Shown piece after piece: positions 1 through 5,851 of a stretch of DNA of 5,851 nt. A model generated the notes under the pieces. It made no database searches and had not been told where the DNA came from. It saw only the letters and a list, made by a program, of their open reading frames with translations. The DNA comes from Anaerolineae bacterium (GTDB lineage: Bacteria > Chloroflexota > Anaerolineae > Aggregatilineales > Aggregatilineaceae), in contig JAFGJA010000295.1 in NCBI GenBank assembly GCA_016929355.1, positions 1-5,851 of the forward strand, read 5' to 3'. The stretch's first letter is position 1; every line of letters begins with the position of its first letter. A program made the translations under genes and the position numbers.

Positions 1-1512
1 GACTTCCGCGCCGATGCGAAAGCCGCGCTCGCCAATCCGCATTTGCAAAGCGCCTTAGCTGGGGCAACCAACAATTTCCGCACCGGACGCCTCACGCGAT
101 TGGCCGAACTGCCCGATCCTGATGCGCTGCGCGACCAACTCAAAACGATTCGTTCATCGACGCTGGCGAATCTGGCGGCATATCTCGAACAGTTCGAGCG
201 CAATGCCCAAGCCGCCGGGTCTATCGTGCATTGGGCGCGCGACGGCGCAGAAGCGCAGCAGATCGTGATCGAGATCGCCCGGCAGCACGGCGCTGCGATG
301 GCGGTTAAGGCTAAGTCGATGGCAACCGAGGAAATTCACCTCGGCCCGGCGCTGGAAAAAGCCGGGATCGCGCCCATCGAAACCGATCTGGGCGAATATA
401 TCGTGCAGATCGCGGGCGAACCCCCGTCACATCTGGTCGGTCCCGCGCTGCACAAAACGCGCCAACAGATCGCAGAATTGTTCAGCGCACAGGTCGGGCG
501 TGAGCTTGATCCCGATGATATTTCGACGCTGGTCGGCGAAGCGCGGACATTGTTACGCGATAAATTTTTAGAGGCGGGCGTTGGCATTAGCGGCGCAAAT
601 ATTGGCGTGGCGGAAACCGGATCGCTGGTGTTGGTCACGAACGAGGGCAACGGGCGTATGGTCACGAGCCTGCCCCCGGTGCATATCGCGGTGGTGGGCA
701 TTGAGAAAATTTGCCCGACCTGGGGTGACGCGGCGGTGTGGCTCTCACTGCTGGCGCGCAGCGCTACCGGGCAGCAGCTATCCGTCTACACGAACGCCAT
801 CACCGGCCCCGCCCGCGCCGATGATCCCGATGGACCGCAGGAAGTGCATATCATCCTGCTGGATAACGGGCGCAGCAAGCTAATCGGCACACAGTATGAG
901 GAAGTGTTGCAATGCATCCGGTGCGGATCGTGTCTCAATGCCTGCCCGGTGTATCAGAACGTGGGCGGCCATACCTACAACCATCCCTATAGCGGCCCAA
1001 TTGGAGCGGTGTTGGTCCCCCTGCTCAACAGTCTAGAGGATTACGAAGCGCTGCCACACGCGAGTTCGTTGTGTAACGCCTGTTTGGAAGTCTGCCCCTC
1101 ACGGATCGATCTGCCGCGTATGCTGCTCGAACTGCGCGCGGAAGAAGCCAAAACGGACGTGATCCCGCTCCCGGAACAAGTGATCGAAAAATCCATCGCG
1201 TGGCTGTTGGGACACCGCCGCCTGTGGAATTTCGCGCTAGATATGGGGCGCATCTTCCAGACGCCATTGGTGGATCACAACCATTTGCGCGTGCCGGAAG
1301 CGATCAACCCGGCAGGCGAGCGCCAATTGCCCTGTTTGGCCCCGCGCGCGTTCCATGATCTATGGGACGATCTGCGCGAAGATGATGACGAAGCCGCGCC
1401 GCAAGATGACGATCTGGTCATTGCGTTCACACCAGAGCAGATCATGAAACTGATCGGGCTGGTGGTGATGTTCCTGGTCTTTCGCAAACTATTCAGCCAA
1501 AAGGGGAAATGA
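1..1512 (+). CDS. lutB: LutB-type lactate utilisation iron-sulfur protein (5' partial)
   Basis: Likely the iron-sulfur electron-transfer subunit of the LutABC system, which oxidises L-lactate to pyruvate in the cytoplasm. The reading frame is open from base 1 and the residues before the TTG at 43 already match LutB N-termini, so the real start lies upstream, probably only about ten codons away. Visible in order: an N-terminal helical part, the VKAKSMATEEI signature (304-336), ETDLGEYIVQI near 380-410, a LUD domain with AETGSLVLVTNEGNGRM (about 610-660), ferredoxin motif CIRCGSCLNACP (913-948) and a second motif CNACLEVCP (1072-1098). The second motif has three cysteines, with Ser at the usual first position, as I recall for Bacillus subtilis LutB. 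The C-terminus is odd: an Asp/Glu-rich stretch (about 1366-1419) followed by a hydrophobic segment LIGLVVMFLVF (1450-1482) and basic residues. The stop overlaps the start of lutC, indicating an operon. The family call is firm; the substrate is inferred. Confidence 0.93.
   Translation, partial: DFRADAKAALANPHLQSALAGATNNFRTGRLTRLAELPDPDALRDQLKTIRSSTLANLAAYLEQFERNAQAAGSIVHWARDGAEAQQIVIEIARQHGAAMAVKAKSMATEEIHLGPALEKAGIAPIETDLGEYIVQIAGEPPSHLVGPALHKTRQQIAELFSAQVGRELDPDDISTLVGEARTLLRDKFLEAGVGISGANIGVAETGSLVLVTNEGNGRMVTSLPPVHIAVVGIEKICPTWGDAAVWLSLLARSATGQQLSVYTNAITGPARADDPDGPQEVHIILLDNGRSKLIGTQYEEVLQCIRCGSCLNACPVYQNVGGHTYNHPYSGPIGAVLVPLLNSLEDYEALPHASSLCNACLEVCPSRIDLPRMLLELRAEEAKTDVIPLPEQVIEKSIAWLLGHRRLWNFALDMGRIFQTPLVDHNHLRVPEAINPAGERQLPCLAPRAFHDLWDDLREDDDEAAPQDDDLVIAFTPEQIMKLIGLVVMFLVFRKLFSQKGK
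1502..1506 (+). promoter_or_regulatory. Shine-Dalgarno-like AGGGG before lutC
   Basis: The purine-rich AGGGG lies at the end of lutB. It is only 2 bases from the ATG at 1509 but 8 bases from the in-frame ATG at 1515. The spacing favours 1515 as the more efficient lutC start, whereas the ATGA stop/start overlap favours 1509. The two proteins differ by two residues only. Confidence 0.5.
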
Positions 1513-2162
1513 TCATGACAACGGCACGCGATGACATTCTGACCAAATTACGCGCGCGGGTACGCGGCCCGCAAGAGCGCCCGCCCGTGTGGGAGTCGAA
1601 TCGCCCCTTTGATGATCTGGCGGCGCAGTTTGTGCAGGAACTCAACACGATCAAGGGCGAAGCGTTCCACGTCGAATCGTTGGGTGCAGCGCTCGAAAAA
1701 TTGGGCGCGCTGCTGGCTGAATTGGACGCCAAGCAGATCGCAGCGAATGACGAAACACCGCTCAACGATCTTGATCTGGCGGGGCGTTGGCCGGATCGGG
1801 TATGGTTTATTACAGACAAAACAGAGGGTGACCTGCGCGCGTTTTGCGCGGCAGCCGATGTGGGTATAACCGGCGTGGATGCGGCCTTGGCGGAAACCGG
1901 ATCGCTGGTTGTAACGAGCGGCCCCGGCAAAAGCCGCATGGTATCGTTGCTGCCCCCTGTGCATATTGCGCTCGTGCCCGTTTCGCGCCTGACCAATGAC
2001 ATTTTCACGTATATGGCGGCGCAAGGCCATCAAACACCGGACACCATGCCCGCCAACCGCGTGATCATCACCGGGCCGAGCAAAAGCGGCGACATCGAGC
2101 AGATTCTCGCGTTGGGGATGCACGGTCCCAAGCGGTGCATTGCGATTCTGTACGACGATTGA
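1509..2162 (+). CDS. lutC: LutC-type lactate utilisation protein, LUD domain
   Basis: LUD-domain (formerly DUF162) protein of the LutABC lactate oxidation system; its exact biochemical role in the complex is not settled. From the ATG at 1509 it is 217 residues, within the usual range for LutC. Residues 1-95 form a helical N-terminal region of low conservation. The LUD core follows: WFITDKTEGDL (about 99-109), AADVGITGVDAALAETGSLVV (about 115-135), LLPPVHIALVP (about 147-157), ITGPSKSGDIE (187-197) and GMHGPKRC (203-210). The last two are the family's hallmark C-terminal motifs, so the protein looks intact. It overlaps the lutB stop by 4 bases (ATGA), implying translational coupling. An alternative ATG at 1515 has better ribosome-binding-site spacing. 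The gene is followed by the intergenic hairpin and is probably the last of its operon. Other LUD proteins exist outside lactate metabolism, but adjacency to LutB makes LutC the best call. Confidence 0.92.
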   Translation: MIMTTARDDILTKLRARVRGPQERPPVWESNRPFDDLAAQFVQELNTIKGEAFHVESLGAALEKLGALLAELDAKQIAANDETPLNDLDLAGRWPDRVWFITDKTEGDLRAFCAAADVGITGVDAALAETGSLVVTSGPGKSRMVSLLPPVHIALVPVSRLTNDIFTYMAAQGHQTPDTMPANRVIITGPSKSGDIEQILALGMHGPKRCIAILYDD

Positions 2163-2166
2163 TTTA

Positions 2167-2213
2167 CCTCACCCCCTGGCCCCCTCTCCACGCGCGGAGA
2201 GGGGGAATTGAGG
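2167..2213. repeat. Imperfect inverted repeat, Chloroflexota-like dispersed element
   Basis: The short gap between the converging genes is almost filled by a nested palindrome. The inner stem is CCCCCTCTCC (2180-2189) pairing perfectly with GGAGAGGGGG (2196-2205) around a six-base ACGCGC loop. An outer stem pairs CCTCA (2167-2171) with TGAGG (2209-2213) across an asymmetric internal loop. The sequence style, with CCTCACCCCCTGGCCCCCTC on one arm, resembles short dispersed repeats that I recall between genes in Chloroflexota and some other environmental bacteria. That family assignment is from memory. The palindrome itself is directly visible. Confidence 0.7.
2180..2205. terminator. Possible bidirectional terminator hairpin
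   Basis: A 10-bp, G/C-dominated perfect stem with a 6-base loop lies 17 bases after the lutC stop and 22 bases after the glycosyltransferase stop on the other strand. The position suits a shared terminator for two convergent operons. Neither strand has a T tract after the stem, so it is not a canonical intrinsic terminator. It may instead block 3' exonucleases or simply be a repeat insertion. Confidence 0.4.
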
Positions 2214-2227
2214 CAAGTTACAACCCC

Positions 2228-3679
2228 CTATCCCAACACACGATCTAATAGGCGTTTCCCCAACCGGAAAAACGGCAGCGCGAATTTCGGCACATGGCGC
2301 GTCCAATTACGCGGAGGGAGGCGTTCCAACCCTACCCCCGAAATCCGCTCGACCAGATAATGATCGTAAAACGTGCCCGGATCGAAGTGGATGCGCGCCG
2401 TGCGTGAGGTAATACAGACTTCCTCGAATAACTGATCATCATCCACACCACCGAAGCGATCATACATGTGATGCCAGCCGAACAGCGTCCGCTCTAACCA
2501 ACTCGATCCCTTTTGGCGGGCGCGGATTTTGCGCACCGTCTGCACGCGGGATCGGAATGGGTAGTGGCGCAGCAAGAACTTGTACGGATACACGCGCTGC
2601 CCCGCAAACACGACATGATGCCCGCCCGATCCCCAGAGCGAAGGCAGCGATTCACCGAAATTCTGCCACGCATTGACCCGCACGAAATAGCCGGGATACT
2701 TGCCGAATTCAAAATACGGGATTTTGCCGGTGGGATTGTCGCCGGGTTGGAAATCGTCGCCAGAGGGGAAAAAATCGATCATGGTATGGTTGACAGAATT
2801 ATACCCGCAGCGATCCAGAAAATAGATCGCGTCACGCAGCGTGACACCGGGCCAGGGCGCTTCGCGGATTTCGTCAGCGTCGTGATGCATAACCCAATCC
2901 GCATCGAGTGCGCGCGCGACCTCATCTTCGCGGATCAATATCTGGCGCAGATCGAAGGTGTGATTTGCCGGTTTTTCTGCGGGAAAACGCTCCAGGCCAA
3001 TCACGCCAATTGCCGCGCCCTGATCGAGTCGCTCGCGCACCTGCCCGTAAGTGCCATCCGTGGACCAGTTATCAATGATGTAGACGCCCACACCCTGACT
3101 ATTCAAGTGATCGATGACGGGCAGGAGCACGTCGCTCTCGTTGTAGACCGTGATGATCGCCGCCACGCGAAAATCCGGCGGCGCGGGTTCGATGAGCGGC
3201 AAGTGATTATTCGCCAACACCGCCAGCAGCATATTTTTCGCACAGGAGGTATCCGCCGTATGGCCGAGATGTTCGATCCGCAGATCGTGATCACGCAGCA
3301 GCGACTCGAATTCATCCCGATTCCAGCCCTGAGCGGAATCTGAGTTTTGAACACGATCCCGATCCGGCGTCGTGAGCAGCACACACTGCGCCGTATCCAG
3401 CCATGTTTTGATTTGCGCTAACAGCATTTCCGGCTGCTGCGCGATCACTGCATCGCAAACGATCACGGCATTGTGTAACACATCCGGCGAGATGGGCAAA
3501 GGCTGGCATTCAGCAAGGGACCAGTCGGGTAACTCGTCAGAGTCAGGCATGTCATAAGCGGCATATACGAGCGATTCCGCCGCATCAACACTGACGCGAA
3601 TCATACGCGGACATTCAAAACCCAATGCGAGATAGTGCGCGAAGGGCAAACTATGCGGCGAGGTAATCATTTCAGTCAT
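2228..3679 (-). CDS. Family 2 glycosyltransferase with fused methyltransferase-like N-terminal domain
   Basis: Predicted cytoplasmic glycosyltransferase acting in surface glycan assembly; donor and acceptor unknown. From the ATG at 3679 it has 483 residues. The catalytic GT-A part starts near residue 171: RVAAIITVYNESD (171-183), DNWSTDGT (203-210) and the metal-binding HHDADE (265-270, DxD = D267/D269), then PYFEFGKYPGYFVRVN and LLRHYPFRS (369-377). This pattern fits the Glyco_tranf_2_4 type. Residues about 46-157 resemble the C-terminal half of a class I methyltransferase (VIVCDAVIAQ at 72-81, VLLTTPDRDRV at 100-110, then a WNRDEFESLL helix), but no glycine-rich SAM loop is visible before it. 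The start at 3679 overlaps the sulfotransferase stop by 8 bases and has a weak GGTG (3685-3688) upstream. A GTG at 3703 or ATG at 3670 are alternatives. It has no signal peptide or obvious membrane helix. It is the last gene of the - strand operon. Confidence 0.88.
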   Translation of the reverse strand: MTEMITSPHSLPFAHYLALGFECPRMIRVSVDAAESLVYAAYDMPDSDELPDWSLAECQPLPISPDVLHNAVIVCDAVIAQQPEMLLAQIKTWLDTAQCVLLTTPDRDRVQNSDSAQGWNRDEFESLLRDHDLRIEHLGHTADTSCAKNMLLAVLANNHLPLIEPAPPDFRVAAIITVYNESDVLLPVIDHLNSQGVGVYIIDNWSTDGTYGQVRERLDQGAAIGVIGLERFPAEKPANHTFDLRQILIREDEVARALDADWVMHHDADEIREAPWPGVTLRDAIYFLDRCGYNSVNHTMIDFFPSGDDFQPGDNPTGKIPYFEFGKYPGYFVRVNAWQNFGESLPSLWGSGGHHVVFAGQRVYPYKFLLRHYPFRSRVQTVRKIRARQKGSSWLERTLFGWHHMYDRFGGVDDDQLFEEVCITSRTARIHFDPGTFYDHYLVERISGVGLERLPPRNWTRHVPKFALPFFRLGKRLLDRVLG

Positions 3680-4592
3680 CAGCACACCAATGCGTGAGAT
3701 CACGATCCAGCAGCGCGCTTAACTGCTCGATCTCCGGGCGAAAGTCGGCTTGCAGTTGGCGGCGCAAATCCGGATCCATCGGCGGGCGGGATTCCTGGCG
3801 TGCATTGAGCCGTTGCAACCACTGATTAACGCGGCGGCGCTGCATCTCCGGCACGAGCGCCCGGCCCAACGCCACCGGGCCGCGATACCACCACTGCGGC
3901 GGCGCGTGCAAAAAACGGCGCAGCGCGGGGAATCGCAGCGTTTTACTCACATTCACGCGATCCAGCGTCACAGCAACATCGGGATCGAGATCGAGGAATT
4001 CGAGCGTGCGCCGGTATACGCCGGGCGTATCCGTTTTGAGATCGTCAAAAATAGTCACCTGCACCACATCCCGCCCGAACACATCAAAATAACGCTGTAC
4101 CTGCGCCGTGAATTTTGCCAGATCGCGGTAATACAAGGACTCCGGCATGTTGAATAAGCGGGGCGGAATCATGTGGCCTTGCTTGCGTTCGGCTTCAGCT
4201 TCAAGCGCCGCCTGAAAGGTGGGGAGCGGTTCTTCCGCCTGAAAACGCAGTTCGTAATACCACGCATAGAGCATTTCCACCGGGGAACGCAGCAGGGCGA
4301 TAATTTTCGCGTCAGGATCAAAATCGTGGATTTCCTGCGCGGCTCGTTGGGAAAACAGGTAAAAAATGGACGCCTCTCCGATCCGTTGCGCCTCACCCGC
4401 ACCATCGAATAGTGCCAGATACCCCGCCAATCCCCCCGCGCGTTTGAAACGTCCCCCCACAAAATCCGAGCCGAAATAATGCGGCTCTTTGATCGGGCAC
4501 ATGAACACGTCCGGGTGCGCGTTCAGATAGGCATACATGGCCGTCGTGCCGCATTTCGGCGCGCCGACGATGAAAAAATTCGGTCTGGGCAT
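3672..4592 (-). CDS. PAPS-dependent sulfotransferase, heparan N-sulfotransferase-like
   Basis: Predicted to transfer a sulfuryl group from PAPS to a carbohydrate hydroxyl or amine. The 306-residue length is normal for bacterial single-domain members. The 5'-phosphosulfate loop is FIVGAPKCGTTAMYAYL (7-23), with Lys13 as the expected PAPS-contacting residue. IKEPHYF (34-40) follows, where the Glu is a plausible catalytic base by analogy with NDST enzymes. The 3'-phosphate motif is IIALLRSPVEMLYAWYYE (97-114): Arg102 is present, but the Ser usual in the AYSHY/MYS part is Ala110. Downstream GHMIPPRLF, YYRDLAKFTAQVQRYFDVFG and VTIFDDLKTD match the family layout. A strong Shine-Dalgarno lies inside the end of the flippase gene, 3 bases upstream of which this gene is spaced; its 3' end overlaps the glycosyltransferase start. 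The neighbours suggest the substrate is a surface glycan or a lipid-linked precursor; this is inference. Confidence 0.93.
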   Translation of the reverse strand: MPRPNFFIVGAPKCGTTAMYAYLNAHPDVFMCPIKEPHYFGSDFVGGRFKRAGGLAGYLALFDGAGEAQRIGEASIFYLFSQRAAQEIHDFDPDAKIIALLRSPVEMLYAWYYELRFQAEEPLPTFQAALEAEAERKQGHMIPPRLFNMPESLYYRDLAKFTAQVQRYFDVFGRDVVQVTIFDDLKTDTPGVYRRTLEFLDLDPDVAVTLDRVNVSKTLRFPALRRFLHAPPQWWYRGPVALGRALVPEMQRRRVNQWLQRLNARQESRPPMDPDLRRQLQADFRPEIEQLSALLDRDLTHWCADD

Positions 4593-4595
4593 CGG

Positions 4596-5851
4596 TTACG
4601 CCCTCCTCTGCCAGATTTTCCAGGCGCGCACATCGCCCAACGCGGTAGGGTTGATGTGCAGCGTGCGCAGCACCATCCACAACATAGCGAGATTGCCCGC
4701 GCCCATGCCCACCGCCCCGGCAATCGCGGCCCCTTCAACACCCCACACCGGCACTAAAAGCAGATTGAGGATGATGTGCGATCCCGCCGTGAGGATCAAG
4801 CCGTACATCGCCTGCCGTTCATGTTGGGTCATCATCAACAGCAAGACCACCGATCCCGTGGCTACGTTAACCACCTGCCCGATACTGAGCAGCACAAGCG
4901 CCGTATAAGCCGCTTTGTATTCCGCACCAAAGATTGACAGATACAGCTTGCCACCGACGATGAACGCCAGCGCAATCGGCAGTGAGCCAAGCAAAACCAA
5001 TCGCGCGCTCTGCGTCAGCAAACGCTGCAACTGATCGCGCTTGCCATCCGCATGTAGATTCACGATCTGCGGGGCCAATGCTACATTGACCGACAGCAGC
5101 AGCAAGCTGATAAACTGCACGCCGCGCTGCGAAACCGAGTAAAATGCTACCGCTTCGGCGCTGTCGAGCGCACCGAGCATCAGCGCGTCAATTTGCTGGT
5201 CGAGCGTAACCAAACCCCGGCTGATAGCAAACGGGACCGCGCTGGCGATCCAGAGACGCGCCTCGATCACCGGTTCGATCTGTCGAATCTTGGCGGGAAT
5301 GACGCGCTGCAACAGCATATAACTCACAATGAGCGTGAGCACCGCCGTGATCGAGCGCAGAATCATCGCCCACTGCGCCGACTCGAATTTCCCGGCCAGC
5401 ACATACACCCCGCCGATGGTGAACAGGAACAAAATTGGGTGCAGAACTTGTTCAGGAAACTGGCTGACGAGGATATGCTGCAAGCCCTGCATGGTGTTTT
5501 GCTGCTGAATGATCAGCGTCCAGACCGGGAGCAGCAGCATCGTGATCACGAGCGTATACAATGCCGTTTTCGCTAACTCGGCATGTTCGGCTTTGAGCAG
5601 CGCGGGGCGTCCGGTGAGATCATACGTCAGCCACGCCACCGCCAGCGCGATCACCGTCACGATCACCGAAAATATCCCGGTCAGGCGAGGGGCGAATTGC
5701 AGCAAACCGCGCAATGCCGCCCAATCCTGATTTTTGCGGTAGGCGGCGACATTCCGCACCAACAGGCGATCCATACCGAACAGCGTCGGCGTAATGAGCA
5801 GCAGCAGCCACGCCAGCGCGAAATTATATACCCCGAACTGATCCGGCCCTA
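4596..5851 (-). CDS. MOP-superfamily polysaccharide/lipid-linked oligosaccharide flippase (5' partial)
   Basis: Integral membrane protein of the Wzx-like polysaccharide transporter group, expected to flip lipid-linked glycan units across the cytoplasmic membrane. The frame stays open to the right edge. Residues before the ATG at 5774, including GPDQFGVYNFALAWLLLL and the codons up to FGMDRLLVRNVA, match the first part of such flippases, so 5774 is an internal Met and the true start lies outside. About 417 residues are visible, with roughly 11-12 hydrophobic helices such as IFSVIVTVIALAVAWL, LYTLVITMLLLPVWTLII, HPILFLFTIGGVYVLAG, VLLGSLPIALAFIVGG and HIILNLLLVPVWG. The run LLVPVWGVEGAAIAGAVG near the C-terminus is characteristic of MOP/MATE-fold transporters. 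Probably only the first helix or so is missing. It ends with a short basic tail (KIWQRRA) 3 bases before the sulfotransferase start. The substrate cannot be read from the sequence; the neighbours suggest a possibly sulfated glycan. Confidence 0.92.
   Translation of the reverse strand, partial: GPDQFGVYNFALAWLLLLITPTLFGMDRLLVRNVAAYRKNQDWAALRGLLQFAPRLTGIFSVIVTVIALAVAWLTYDLTGRPALLKAEHAELAKTALYTLVITMLLLPVWTLIIQQQNTMQGLQHILVSQFPEQVLHPILFLFTIGGVYVLAGKFESAQWAMILRSITAVLTLIVSYMLLQRVIPAKIRQIEPVIEARLWIASAVPFAISRGLVTLDQQIDALMLGALDSAEAVAFYSVSQRGVQFISLLLLSVNVALAPQIVNLHADGKRDQLQRLLTQSARLVLLGSLPIALAFIVGGKLYLSIFGAEYKAAYTALVLLSIGQVVNVATGSVVLLLMMTQHERQAMYGLILTAGSHIILNLLLVPVWGVEGAAIAGAVGMGAGNLAMLWMVLRTLHINPTALGDVRAWKIWQRRA
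4601..4607 (-). promoter_or_regulatory. Strong Shine-Dalgarno AGGAGGG for the sulfotransferase
   Basis: Read on the - strand, AGGAGGG lies 8 bases before the ATG at 4592 and encodes the last Arg-Arg-Ala codons of the flippase. It is the clearest ribosome binding site in the window. It fixes the sulfotransferase start and suggests efficient independent initiation within the polycistronic message. Confidence 0.8.

Noticed and set aside
43..45. TTG as the start of the lutB gene
   Set aside because: The frame is open to base 1 and the residues before it already fit the LutB N-terminus, so the TTG is an internal Leu codon.
608..629. The 22-base repeat as an attachment site or mobile element boundary
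   Set aside because: Both copies lie inside conserved LUD coding motifs of intact genes, and no integrase or transposase is near.
1493..2123. Two long open frames on the - strand opposite lutC (171 and 191 codons)
   Set aside because: They overlap each other and a well-supported lutC, have no recognisable motif or ribosome binding site, and look like shadow frames from codon bias.
2513..3343. A 276-codon open frame on the + strand opposite the glycosyltransferase
   Set aside because: It lies wholly inside a gene with clear family motifs on the other strand. Its protein shows no recognisable domain and is rich in Arg, His and Ile, as expected of a reverse-complement shadow in GC-rich DNA.
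3750..4157. A + strand open frame of 135 codons opposite the sulfotransferase
   Set aside because: It is fully covered by the sulfotransferase with conserved motifs on the other strand and has no features of its own.
5772..5774. ATG as the start of the flippase gene
   Set aside because: The frame continues to the window edge and encodes a typical flippase N-terminal part, including a hydrophobic helix, so this Met is internal.

Overview
The window holds five protein-coding genes in two convergent groups, with one short intergenic gap (2163-2227) between them. The left group runs on the + strand: an L-lactate utilisation iron-sulfur protein (LutB type, 5' end cut by the window edge) followed by its LUD-domain partner LutC, overlapping by 4 bases. 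The right group runs on the - strand, in transcription order: a MOP-superfamily polysaccharide flippase (5' end beyond the right edge), a PAPS-dependent sulfotransferase, and a family 2 glycosyltransferase with an unusual N-terminal domain. Spacings are 3 bases and an overlap of about 8 bases, so this looks like one operon. No RNA gene, CRISPR array, transposase or complete promoter is visible. Both operon promoters must lie outside the window.

The organism is a bacterium with moderately high GC. The gap carries a C-rich/G-rich hairpin of a kind I associate with dispersed repeats in Chloroflexota genomes (Anaerolineae and relatives). The gene types fit that too, but this is a soft inference; other environmental phyla carry similar repeats.

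Region by region: 1-1512 LutB (LUD domain, two iron-sulfur motifs, odd hydrophobic C-terminus); 1509-2162 LutC; 2167-2213 imperfect inverted repeat between the converging operons; 2228-3679 glycosyltransferase (-); 3672-4592 sulfotransferase (-); 4596-5851 flippase (-, partial).

LutB and LutC would work with a LutA-type subunit, probably encoded just upstream, to oxidise L-lactate (or a related 2-hydroxy acid) to pyruvate. The - strand genes look like part of a cell-surface glycan locus: the glycosyltransferase adds a sugar, the sulfotransferase may sulfate the glycan or its precursor, and the flippase moves lipid-linked units across the membrane. The two operons have no evident functional link. 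I see no clear new defence or mobile system. The points most worth checking are the methyltransferase-like remnant fused to the glycosyltransferase, an Ala in place of the usual Ser in the sulfotransferase PAPS 3'-phosphate motif, and the acidic-hydrophobic tail of LutB.
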